Positions 55,766 to 64,000 of a stretch of DNA of 64,000 bases are shown here, one piece after another. Numbering within the stretch: the first letter of the stretch is position 1; each line of letters opens with the position of its first letter. The notes beneath the pieces are model-generated. The model was not told the DNA's origin. It worked only from the letters and a program-made list of their open reading frames with translations, and ran no database searches. The DNA is from JBBQNR01 sp963774075 (GTDB lineage: Bacteria; Actinomycetota; Thermoleophilia; Solirubrobacterales; JBBDJG01): the NCBI GenBank assembly GCA_963774075.1, contig CAVZDP010000003.1:682001-746000 (forward strand). Reading direction: 5' to 3'. The position numbers and the translations under genes were made by a program.

Positions 55766-56215
55766 TCAGCCGCCGCGCTGGTGAAAGTAGAAGTCCGGAA
55801 ACGCGGCACGCGTGATGTCGGCCGTCATCTGCTGCGCGACCTCGAGGTTGCCCGTTCGAACGGCGATATCGTCGAGGGTGACGATGCCGACGAGCCCGCG
55901 CTCGTCCAACACGGGCAGGCGCCGAATCCTGTGGGTGACCATCAGCGCAGCGGCCTCCTCCAGGTCCATGTCGGGGTCCCCCGTCACCACCGGAGCGGTC
56001 GCGAGCTCCGCGACCTTCGTGCGGGGCTCCATCGGCTCGGCGAGCACGTTGATGGTCAGGTCCCTGTCCGTGACCAGGCCCATCGGGTGCCCCGCCTCGT
56101 CGACTATCACGACCGACCCCACGTTGCGGTCGCGCATCAGCGCCGCGACGTCGCGTGCGCTGGAATCCGGCGACGCGGTCACGACCGACTCGGTCATGAT
56201 CTCGCTGATCCGCAT
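55766..56215 (-). CDS. two-CBS-domain protein
   Basis: The 149-residue protein is two CBS domains: MRISEIMTESVVTASPDSSA, then GSVVIVDEAGHPMGLVTDRD, then DLEEAAALMVTHRIRRLPVL, then VGIVTLDDIAVRTGN. CBS pairs bind adenine nucleotides and act as sensor modules; no effector domain is attached. ATG 56215 has a TACGCT box 7 nt upstream and is divergent from a small gene with its own box (46-bp gap). The ligand and target are unknown. Confidence 0.93.
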   Translation of the reverse strand: MRISEIMTESVVTASPDSSARDVAALMRDRNVGSVVIVDEAGHPMGLVTDRDLTINVLAEPMEPRTKVAELATAPVVTGDPDMDLEEAAALMVTHRIRRLPVLDERGLVGIVTLDDIAVRTGNLEVAQQMTADITRAAFPDFYFHQRGG

Positions 56216-56222
56216 CGAGCTG

Positions 56223-56228
56223 AGCGTA
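56223..56228 (-). promoter_or_regulatory. -10 box of a leaderless promoter for the CBS gene
   Basis: TACGCT on the minus strand ends 7 nt before the ATG at 56215. Confidence 0.55.
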
Positions 56229-56248
56229 ACACCAAGCAGCGAGCGCCG

Positions 56249-56254
56249 TAGAAT
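56249..56254 (+). promoter_or_regulatory. -10 box of a leaderless promoter, divergent from the CBS promoter
   Basis: TAGAAT ends 7 nt before GTG 56262. Together with the box at 56223-56228 it makes a back-to-back pair in a 46-bp gap. Confidence 0.6.
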
Positions 56255-56261
56255 CCCATCC

Positions 56262-56465
56262 GTGTCCGAGCTGACCCCGCCCCAGGAGCGCACGCGGATG
56301 CGCGTCGAGGCCCTCATCGCCCTCGCGGCGCCCGCCCTCGATGCGGTGCTGGCCGTCGGCGACCGTGTCTCGCGGATAGTGGAGCCGGAGGACCACGGCT
56401 ACTACCCGGCGCGGCCGCTGGCCGACGCGGACGAGGACGCCAAGCCTCCGCCGGCGAGCAGCTAG
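56262..56465 (+). CDS. hypothetical small protein
   Basis: The 67-residue protein starts MSELTPPQERTRMRVEALIA, has a helical, mildly hydrophobic middle (LIALAAPALDAVLAVGDRVS), and ends in a Pro/Ala/Asp-rich tail (ARPLADADEDAKPPPASS). I do not recognise a family. The leaderless-type TAGAAT box 7 nt before its GTG and the G/C-rich third positions support it. Peptide deformylase is convergent. Confidence 0.6.
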   Translation: MSELTPPQERTRMRVEALIALAAPALDAVLAVGDRVSRIVEPEDHGYYPARPLADADEDAKPPPASS

Positions 56466-56505
56466 GACTAGCCATAAGCCCGCATTCGGGCCGACCGGTG
56501 CGGGG

Positions 56506-57012
56506 CTACGCGTAGCGCTTGCGGCTGAAGACGTCGGAGGTGAGCGAGTCGACGCGGTCCAGGAAGAGAAGCCCGTCGAGGTGGTCGATCTCGTGCAGCA
56601 GGCAGCGAGCCTCGAAGCCCTCCGACTCGATCACTCGAGTGGCGCCGGCCGGGGTCAGAGCCTCGATCACGACCTCCGTCGCGCGCCTGACGTTCGCCGT
56701 CAAATCCGGGATGCTGAGGCAGCCCTCGCGTGCGACCTCGGCGCCCGACGCGAGCACGACCTCGGGGTTGACGAGCACGAGCAGACCGTGATGCTTCTCC
56801 GCGCGCGGGTGCTCGCTGACGTCGACGATCACCATCCGGACCAGCTCGTCCAGCTGCGGGGCGGCAAGGCCCACGCAGCCGCGGTTGGCGCGCATCGTGT
56901 CCAGCATGTCGGCCGCCACCTGCTCTATCAGCTCGTCCTCGTCCGGCCCGAGCGCCCGGGCCTTCTTCTTCAGGGAGGCGTGCGGGTAGCGCAGAACGTC
57001 GCGAACGGACAT
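56506..57012 (-). CDS. def: peptide deformylase
   Basis: Def removes the formyl group from nascent proteins. The 168-residue protein carries all three motifs: GCVGLAAPQLD (GxGLAAxQ), EGCLSIPDL (EGCxS, zinc Cys) and HEIDHLDGLLF (HExxH zinc site). It starts MSVRDVLRYPHASLKKKAR. Length is normal for the type I enzyme. No methionyl-tRNA formyltransferase is adjacent. Confidence 0.97.
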   Translation of the reverse strand: MSVRDVLRYPHASLKKKARALGPDEDELIEQVAADMLDTMRANRGCVGLAAPQLDELVRMVIVDVSEHPRAEKHHGLLVLVNPEVVLASGAEVAREGCLSIPDLTANVRRATEVVIEALTPAGATRVIESEGFEARCLLHEIDHLDGLLFLDRVDSLTSDVFSRKRYA

Positions 57013-57059
57013 CGGCGCTCGCCGTTAGTGGCCCGCGAACGTTCCGAGACAGACCACTG

Positions 57060-57602
57060 CTAGAGAACGTCCTGCTCGAGGGGCCGGACCGTCAGCTCGA
57101 CCCCCTGGCTGCCTTTCACCTCCGCAAGCGCCTGCTCGACCTTCTCCGCCGACACCCCGGCGGGAAGCGAGACCTCCATCATCATGGCGTAGATCGACTC
57201 TTTCCCTCCCCGCGAGACCAGCCGCGTCGTGAGGTCGGTGATGTTGACGCGCTGCTTCGCGAGGCACGCCGTCACCGCGTGCACGATGCCGGGATGGTCT
57301 ACGCCGTAGACGCTGACTATGTGCGACGCGGCCGCCTCCTCGGATCGCTCGACCTCCGTCACCTCGTTCAGGACGACCGCTTCGAGGTCCAGCCGCTCGC
57401 GCACGCCTGCGAGATCGCTCGCCAGGCGTTCGGTGTCCACCTCCGCGGGGGTCGAGACGATCAGCATGATCGTGAAGTGCCCGCGCAGGATCGTCATCTG
57501 CGAGTCCTCGATGTTGCCGTCGTGGGCGAGGAGCGCCTCGGAGACGGCGGCAGTGATCCCGGGGCGGTCCCTGCCGACGACCGATAGAGCGAAGTGGCGC
57601 AC
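57060..57602 (-). CDS. two-ACT-domain protein (GcvR-like)
   Basis: The 180-residue protein consists of two ACT domains: ALSVVGRDRPGITAAVSEAL with GNIEDSQMTILRGHFTIMLI, and SVYGVDHPGIVHAVTACLAK with QRVNITDLTTRLVSRGG. This layout is that of the glycine cleavage repressor GcvR and similar formyltetrahydrofolate-linked sensors. A TACGCT box 6 nt before its GTG (57609-57614) suggests a leaderless promoter. The ligand and target are unknown. Confidence 0.9.
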   Translation of the reverse strand: MRHFALSVVGRDRPGITAAVSEALLAHDGNIEDSQMTILRGHFTIMLIVSTPAEVDTERLASDLAGVRERLDLEAVVLNEVTEVERSEEAAASHIVSVYGVDHPGIVHAVTACLAKQRVNITDLTTRLVSRGGKESIYAMMMEVSLPAGVSAEKVEQALAEVKGSQGVELTVRPLEQDVL

Positions 57603-57608
57603 CGCCGA

Positions 57609-57614
57609 AGCGTA
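57609..57614 (-). promoter_or_regulatory. -10 box of a leaderless promoter for the ACT-domain gene
   Basis: TACGCT on the minus strand ends 6 nt before GTG 57602. Confidence 0.5.
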
Positions 57615-57675
57615 TTCGGTGGCTTCGCCCGGATATCCTGCGCACCTCGCCGGCGCGGCCGGGGAGTCGTAAATA

Positions 57676-57866
57676 CCGGACGGCGACCGCCGTAGGCGGG
57701 CGCTCCTGACTTTAGGTGTCCGCCGAAGGCGGCTAGATTCCGGACGGCGACCGCCGTAGGCGGGCGCTCCTGACTTTAGGTGTCCGCCGAAGGCGGCTAG
57801 ATTCCGGACGGCGACCGCCGTAGGCGGGCGCTCCTGACTTTAGGTGTCCGCCGAAGGCGGCTAGAT
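57676..57866. repeat. three tandem 64-bp palindromic repeats
   Basis: Units start at 57676, 57740 and 57804. Each holds CCGCCGTAGGCGGG, then GACTTTAGGTGTCC and GCCGAAGGC, then GGCTAGATT. The 27-nt CTTTAGGTGTCCGCCGAAGG plus CGGCTAG is exactly the reverse complement of 61203-61229. The last unit ends CTAGATATT, which supplies the -10 box of the next gene. The array separates two divergent genes. Confidence 0.95.
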
Positions 57867-57869
57867 ATT
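57864..57869 (+). promoter_or_regulatory. -10 box, formed by the end of the repeat array
   Basis: GATATT ends 6 nt before ATG 57876. It arises from the last repeat copy, where TAGATT of the other copies becomes TAGATATT. Confidence 0.5.
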
Positions 57870-57875
57870 CACCAG

Positions 57876-58712
57876 ATGGCGATGAGCCCAGCCGAGAGAG
57901 CCGAGGAGCGTCGGCGTGGACGCTTGGCCGGCCTGGCAGCGATCGCAGCGGCCTTCCTGTTCCCGGCGGGCCTTTTCTGGTCCCAGGTCATCAACCAGGA
58001 CCGCCCGGATCAAAACGAGCCGGCGGAGCTGCGCTTCTTCGACCGCCACGCGGCGGAGCTACTCGGCTCGTCCGCGCTGCGGACGGTCGCCCTCCTGCTG
58101 CTGATCCCGGTGGCGCTGCACCTCTACCGCGCGACGTTCGCGCGCAAGCCGGATCTAAACCGCGTCATCGCGGTGATGGCAGTGGCCGGCCCGCTGACCC
58201 TTGCGCTCGGCACCCTCGCCCACGACATCCATCTCGCCTTCGCGTCCGCGGACTTCACCGGCCGGGAGTCCCAGACGATCGACGACGCCGAGGAGGTGAC
58301 TCAGGGCGCCATCGCACTCGCTACCGTCGGGCTCAGCATCGCTGGGACCCTGGGCCTCGCATTCTGGTTCGTGCTCGGCTCGCTGAACGCGATGCGCGTG
58401 GGGCTTCTGTCCCGCTTCATGGGAGTGATCGGCATCATCATGGGCCCCGCCTTCGTCCTCGGTTTCGCGCCGCTCATCCTGTCGTTCTGGCTGCTCGGCC
58501 TCGGACTCCTGTTCCTGAACCGGTGGCCTCGCGGCATGCCTCCCGCGTGGGAGAGCGGCGAGGCGATGGAATGGCCGAGCATGGGCGGACGCGGGTCTGA
58601 GTCCGCCGAACAGCCCGGCGGCTCGCGCAACGGCGAGGTCGATCCGGTCGGCCCGGGCGTGCGCAAGCAGGAGGACGAGGGGGGCACGGAGGGCGGGCAC
58701 AGCCGCGGCTGA
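57876..58712 (+). CDS. hypothetical multi-pass membrane protein
   Basis: The 278-residue protein has about six hydrophobic segments: LAGLAAIAAAFLFPAGLFW, ALRTVALLLLIPVALHLYRA, VIAVMAVAGPLTLALGTLAH, then two between 145 and 175, and FAPLILSFWLLGLGLLFLN. The first 15 residues are charged, and the C-terminal 60 residues are a soluble Gly/Glu-rich tail. The layout resembles DUF4386-type proteins, but I cannot confirm the family. Function is unknown. Confidence 0.7.
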   Translation: MAMSPAERAEERRRGRLAGLAAIAAAFLFPAGLFWSQVINQDRPDQNEPAELRFFDRHAAELLGSSALRTVALLLLIPVALHLYRATFARKPDLNRVIAVMAVAGPLTLALGTLAHDIHLAFASADFTGRESQTIDDAEEVTQGAIALATVGLSIAGTLGLAFWFVLGSLNAMRVGLLSRFMGVIGIIMGPAFVLGFAPLILSFWLLGLGLLFLNRWPRGMPPAWESGEAMEWPSMGGRGSESAEQPGGSRNGEVDPVGPGVRKQEDEGGTEGGHSRG

Positions 58713-58740
58713 ATCAGTCATCTGGACCGTCGTGAACCAA

Positions 58741-58746
58741 TAGAGT
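58741..58746 (+). promoter_or_regulatory. -10 box of a leaderless promoter for the fusion gene
   Basis: TAGAGT ends 6 nt before GTG 58753, and no Shine-Dalgarno is present. Confidence 0.6.
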
Positions 58747-58752
58747 GGCGCC

Positions 58753-60699
58753 GTGCGGGTCGGTGTGACGGGCATAGCGAGCGATTTCGGGACGGTGATC
58801 GCGCCGCTCCTGTTCTCCGATCCGGACGTGGAGCAGGTCGTCGGCATAGATCTGCGCGACCCGCGCGTGAGCGACCCGAAGCTCGTCTTCGAGCGCGAGG
58901 ACGTCCGGTCGCCGCGCATGCGCGAGCTGTTCGACGACTGCGAGGCGGTCGTTCACCTCGCGTTCGTCGTCCAGGAGATCCACGACAAGCGGCTCACCCA
59001 CTCGATCAACCTCGAGGGCTCGAAGAACGTGATCGCCAGCGCTCACGATGCGGGCGTCCGGCGGCTGGTGATCGCCTCGAGTATCGCCTCCTATGGCGTC
59101 CACGCCGACCATCCGAAGCCGATCACCGAGGACGAGTTTCCACGCGGCAACCCGGACAAGTACTACTTCTACGACAAGGCCGAGGTCGAGCACTACATCG
59201 AGTGGTGGGAGCGGCGCAACGCCGAGGCCGGCATGGTGATCACGCGTTTCCGGCCGCCGTTCATCGTCGGCCCGCACTTCCTCAACCCGGCGATCGACCG
59301 CTTCAGCGCACCGTTCAATGTCGTGCCGGCCGATGTCGGCGCCGGCATTCAGCTCCTGTGGGAAGACGACCTCGCGCACGCCTTCCATGCGGCGGTCAAG
59401 CATGACGCTCCAGGCGCTTACAACGTGGGCACCGATGACTGGCTGCAGGCCGAGGACATCGCCGAGATTCACGGGCAGCGGCTCGTATCGATCCCGGCGA
59501 GGGTCGCCGCGCCGCTCGTGGACGTCCTGTTCCGGCTTCGGCTCTCTCCGGTCTCCTCACACTGGGTGATCTCCGGCGAGGCGGTCGTCTCGACCGCCAG
59601 GATCGAGCGTGAGCTGGGCTGGAAGCCGCGCTTCTCGAGCGCCGAGTCGGCGCGCATGCTGCTCCTGCAACGGGGGCGGCCGATACTGCCCGGGCGCTCG
59701 AGAGGCGTCTTCGCGCGCAAGGAGGTCGCCGAGGAGTCGCTAGAGCCCCTGACCGCGACCATTCGGGGTTGGAGCGAGAGAATCCCGGGACTGCGCGAGG
59801 CGCTCGATGGGCCCGAGCACGTCGATCGCATGCTGGAGCCCGTCGAGCACGCGCTCGTTCCCTATCGGGACAAGCTCGTCCACCTGGAGGTGCATCCGGC
59901 GGATGAGGCGGGAGCGCCCACGGTGGTGTTCAGCCCCGGGCTCGGCGCTCACTGCCGCTTCTACCTCCCGCTGCTCGGGAGGCTGCGCGACGAGGGCTTC
60001 AACGTGGTCGGCGTCGACAGGCCCGGTCACGGGCTGTCGGAGGGGCGCAGAGGAGACTGCACCGTCGAGGAGACGCTCGACGTGGTGGAGGACGCGATCC
60101 GCTACGCGCGCGAGCGCTTCGGCGGGCCGGTCGCCCTGATGGGCTCGAGCCTCGGGGGCATCATCTCTTGGTATGCGCTGACGCGAGAGCCGGACGTGGA
60201 GGCGGTCGTCTGCCACAACATCGCCCACCCCTCGGTCTTCCACGAGCCGGCGATGCGGCTGAAGGCGGCGGCTCTCGCGCGACTCGCTCGGGTCGCCCCC
60301 CTGGCGCCGATCCCGATCAAGCAGGTGGCGGACTTCGGCAAGCTCTCGGTGGAGCCGGAGATCCTCGACTTCGTGCGCAGGGAGGCGGACGGCATCTGGT
60401 GCTGGAAGGTCACGGCGCGCTTCGTTGCCTCCCTGTTCACATACCAGCCGCCGGTGGACTGGTCCTCGGTGCGAACGCCGGTCTTGGTGCTCGTGGGGGC
60501 CGGGGACGAGATGGTGAGCGCAGCCTTCACCGAGGAGGTCGTGCGAACCGCGCGGCCGCCGAACGTCGACCTGCGGATTCTGCCCGGACTCGCGCACCTG
60601 CTCTTCCACGATCACCTGTCGCAGGCGCTGCCGCTCGTGAGCGAGTGGCTGCGCAACGCGCTCGAGCGTGCCGCCGAGCCGGCCCAGACCCGATCGTGA
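58753..60699 (+). CDS. fusion of an extended SDR (epimerase-like) and an alpha/beta hydrolase
   Basis: The 648-residue protein has two enzyme domains. Residues 1 to about 325 form an NAD(P)-binding extended SDR: VGVTGIASDFGTVIAPLLF at the nucleotide loop, VVHLAFVVQEIHDKRLTHS, IASSIASYGVH, and YFYDKAEVEHYIEW, with Tyr-x-x-x-Lys as the catalytic pair. Residues about 385-640 form an alpha/beta hydrolase: VVFSPGLGAHCRFYLPLLGR, VVGVDRPGHGLSEG, and nucleophile elbow LMGSSLGGIISWY. An Asp (GAGDEMV) and a His (LPGLAHLLFHDH) complete a triad. The two activities in one chain suggest successive steps on one substrate. Its stop overlaps the next start (GTGA). Confidence 0.88.
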   Translation: MRVGVTGIASDFGTVIAPLLFSDPDVEQVVGIDLRDPRVSDPKLVFEREDVRSPRMRELFDDCEAVVHLAFVVQEIHDKRLTHSINLEGSKNVIASAHDAGVRRLVIASSIASYGVHADHPKPITEDEFPRGNPDKYYFYDKAEVEHYIEWWERRNAEAGMVITRFRPPFIVGPHFLNPAIDRFSAPFNVVPADVGAGIQLLWEDDLAHAFHAAVKHDAPGAYNVGTDDWLQAEDIAEIHGQRLVSIPARVAAPLVDVLFRLRLSPVSSHWVISGEAVVSTARIERELGWKPRFSSAESARMLLLQRGRPILPGRSRGVFARKEVAEESLEPLTATIRGWSERIPGLREALDGPEHVDRMLEPVEHALVPYRDKLVHLEVHPADEAGAPTVVFSPGLGAHCRFYLPLLGRLRDEGFNVVGVDRPGHGLSEGRRGDCTVEETLDVVEDAIRYARERFGGPVALMGSSLGGIISWYALTREPDVEAVVCHNIAHPSVFHEPAMRLKAAALARLARVAPLAPIPIKQVADFGKLSVEPEILDFVRREADGIWCWKVTARFVASLFTYQPPVDWSSVRTPVLVLVGAGDEMVSAAFTEEVVRTARPPNVDLRILPGLAHLLFHDHLSQALPLVSEWLRNALERAAEPAQTRS

Positions 60700-60995
60700 T
60701 CGCCCCACGTCTTCTCGCCGCCGCGCTCGCCGCGGCGCTGGCTGCAGCGCTTGGCGGCTGCAGCGCCGACCAGAAGATCGACACGACGAAGACCGAGGCT
60801 GAGATCAAACGCACCTTCGCGCAGCAGACCGGGGACAACGTGCGCTCCGTGCGCTGCCCCGAGGACGTGAAGGCCAAGAAGGGACGCCGGTTCAGGTGCG
60901 TGGCGGTGGCGAGCGACGGGAGCAGGGTGCCGATCCGCGTGACGCAGCTCGACGACGACGGCAGCCTGCGCTGGCGGGTGGTGGGCGGAAGCTAG
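60696..60995 (+). CDS. DUF4333 lipoprotein
   Basis: The 99-residue protein starts at GTG 60696 with a lipoprotein signal, LLAAALAAALAAALGGCSAD, whose Cys is the lipidation site. The domain has the paired cysteines typical of DUF4333 (VRSVRCPEDVKAKKGRRFRC), then VPIRVTQLDDDGSLRWRV. DUF4333 proteins are actinobacterial lipoproteins of unknown role. It overlaps the fusion gene by 4 bp and so is in the same operon. Confidence 0.88.
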   Translation: MIAPRLLAAALAAALAAALGGCSADQKIDTTKTEAEIKRTFAQQTGDNVRSVRCPEDVKAKKGRRFRCVAVASDGSRVPIRVTQLDDDGSLRWRVVGGS

Positions 60996-61271
60996 TGAAG
61001 CGGCGCCTACGCCGCCGCCGCTAGTCGGAATATCGGCAATGTGCCACCTGACAACCCATGCCCCGCCTCTAGCTTTCCCATTCCCGAGGCGATAGAACTG
61101 CGGTTTAGGGCGGCGGGCTTTTCGCTGGATCGCCCATCCAGTAGGGCGAGACGACGAAGGGAACGGTGCCCTTCACGTTGCGCTAGTTCTCGCCCGACCC
61201 CCCTAGCCGCCTTCGGCGGACACCTAAAGGCATGCGCGCCGGCTGCGGCGCCTTCGGCGCCTACGCCGTCG
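60996..61271. other. intergenic region with palindromes and one repeat copy
   Basis: No gene is visible in this 276-bp gap. It contains a GCGGCGCCTACGCCGCCGCC palindromic start (about 61000-61022), a CTGGATCGCCCATCCAG hairpin (about 61125-61141), the repeat copy at 61203-61229 and a further GGCGCCTTCGGCGCC hairpin (about 61248-61262). It separates two convergent genes, so it may act as a terminator region. Confidence 0.6.
61203..61229. repeat. single copy of the dispersed palindromic repeat
   Basis: CTAGCCGCCTTCGGCGGACA then CCTAAAG is an exact reverse complement of the core of the 57.7-kb array. It lies in the convergent gap before acsA. Confidence 0.9.
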
Positions 61272-63248
<1,977 letters not shown>

Positions 63249-63332
63249 TTCCCCTCCTCCTCGAGCGTAGGCCGCAGTCTAGCCACCTGCAGACCGCCGC
63301 CCGCTGCCACGGGTAGCATCGGGCGTCCGGCC

Positions 63333-64000
63333 ATGGATTACCCGAGAGACCAGTTCAGCGAGGAAGAGCGGCGCCTGCTCGAGCCGCACTTCACCAACCT
63401 CGACCTACCCGTCTTCTGCATAGTCGGGCTGCCCGAGGTGGTGAAGGGGGCGCTGTTCGCGCGCTATTCGCGCTATCCCGGCACGCTCCGCCGCCTGTTC
63501 CTCGATGAGTTCGCCGAGGGCGGGAGCGGTGCGACCGGCGCGCAGCAGGTCGACACGGGATCGGAAAGGGCCGAGCGGCTTTACGAGCGGGTGTTCATCG
63601 AGTACGGCGACGACTCGGTCGCGCAGCTGGGCGGCGCGCACCTGGCCTGCGAGTGGGTCTCCAACGTACTCACGAAGATCCTTCAGCGGGGCCGGCTTGC
63701 CGCCTATCTGGAGCAGTCGACGCGCTACATCGCCTACGACCGCCCGCTCGAGGACGGGCGCCACCGCTACTACCGCGACGAGCGCCTCGGCGAGCAGTAC
63801 GAGCTCGCGATGGAGCACCTGTTCTCGACCTACTCCGAGGGCCTCGAGCGGGTGCGCTCGTGGGCCGGCGAGCAGTTTCCTCGCGAGGGAGAGCCGGAGG
63901 CGGTTTGGCGGCGCTCGATAGAGGCGAAGTCGCTGGACGCGATGCGCGGGCTGCTGCCCGCCTCCTCCCTCAGCCACGTGGGGATCTACGCAACCGGGCA
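63333..64000 (+). CDS. thyX: ThyX-like flavin-dependent thymidylate synthase, 5' part
   Basis: The first 222 codons are in the window; the rest runs off the right edge. The sequence has FIEYGDDSVAQLGGAHLACE, then ILQRGRLAAYLEQSTRYIAY. ThyX proteins carry the motif RHRx7S, and here the pattern is RGRx7S, so the usual His is Gly. The EQSTRY continuation is conserved. The length before the window edge already equals a full ThyX domain, so a second domain probably follows, as in long actinobacterial members. ThyX makes dTMP from dUMP with FAD and methylene-THF. A TAGCAT box lies 13 nt before the ATG. Confidence 0.8.
   Translation, partial: MDYPRDQFSEEERRLLEPHFTNLDLPVFCIVGLPEVVKGALFARYSRYPGTLRRLFLDEFAEGGSGATGAQQVDTGSERAERLYERVFIEYGDDSVAQLGGAHLACEWVSNVLTKILQRGRLAAYLEQSTRYIAYDRPLEDGRHRYYRDERLGEQYELAMEHLFSTYSEGLERVRSWAGEQFPREGEPEAVWRRSIEAKSLDAMRGLLPASSLSHVGIYATG

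Noticed and set aside
57676..57866. Possible CRISPR array (three regular units)
   Set aside because: The units are tandem and contiguous with no variable spacers, and no cas genes are present. The same applies to 145-280 and 39025-39217.

Overview
This is a GC-rich window with dense, mostly intergenic-poor gene layout, very high G/C at third codon positions, GTG and TTG starts, and many genes with no Shine-Dalgarno but a TANNNT box 6-8 nt before the start codon (leaderless-type). Gene content (split PntAA/PntAB/PntB transhydrogenase, an ECF42-type sigma factor with its DGPF partner, DUF4389, DUF4333 and DUF6458 proteins, DtxR-type regulator, ThyX-like protein) points to an actinobacterium, most likely class Thermoleophilia (Solirubrobacterales-like). 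That placement is inference from gene families, not from a marker gene search.

Layout. 1-2 kb: the start of an alpha/beta hydrolase leaving the left edge, a triple 45-bp hairpin repeat, and an ECF sigma factor fused to a zinc-finger/membrane segment. 2-7 kb: transhydrogenase operon, then LemA-HtpX and a DUF6328 membrane protein. 7-10 kb: a secreted penicillin-acylase-family amidase that seems to begin at an ATA codon, followed by a 170-bp inverted-repeat element. 10-13 kb: XRE regulator, DGPF protein plus ECF42 sigma with a matching ECF promoter, DUF4389 protein. 13.36-15.48 kb: a small islet (TetR regulator plus UGT-like glycosyltransferase) lying between an intact tRNA-Ala(CGC) and a copy of that tRNA's 3' half. 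15.6-24.3 kb: metF behind a structured leader, two metallo-beta-lactamase proteins, pterin dehydratase, tRNA-Asp, dioxygenase, cupin, SDR, SixA-like phosphatase, mutM. 23.5-26.6 kb: a metal operon on the minus strand (multicopper oxidase, ZIP transporter, DtxR-type regulator). 26.7-35.3 kb: GAF-PAS-GAF-PP2C phosphatase, GT39 membrane glycosyltransferase, two tandem secreted paralogs of an unknown family, tRNA-Glu and a frameshifted lipoprotein gene. 35.3-38 kb: a CmcI-like/sulfotransferase pair, a zinc-ribbon membrane protein, a selenocysteine tRNA, and a SpoIIM-like protein. 38-52 kb: PAC2 protein and a DNA-repair-rich block (UvrD-type helicase with RecB-like nuclease, Lhr helicase, Nei glycosylase), an inositol-phosphatase-like protein, DUF72, and an ABC-2 exporter. 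52-64 kb: a very basic protein behind a structured leader, ferritin-like protein, Mrp ATPase, ferredoxin, NDUFA9-like SDR, CBS protein, peptide deformylase, ACT-domain protein, an SDR/alpha-beta hydrolase fusion, a DUF4333 lipoprotein, acetyl-CoA synthetase and a partial ThyX-like protein.

Most genes are core housekeeping or stress/metal genes in short, often overlapping operons. The strongest accessory signals are the tRNA-Ala islet, the selenocysteine tRNA (implying selenoprotein machinery elsewhere), and a dispersed palindromic repeat family found at about 38.07, 39.03-39.22, 57.68-57.87 and 61.20 kb. I found no transposase, integrase, CRISPR array, phage gene or obvious defence system.
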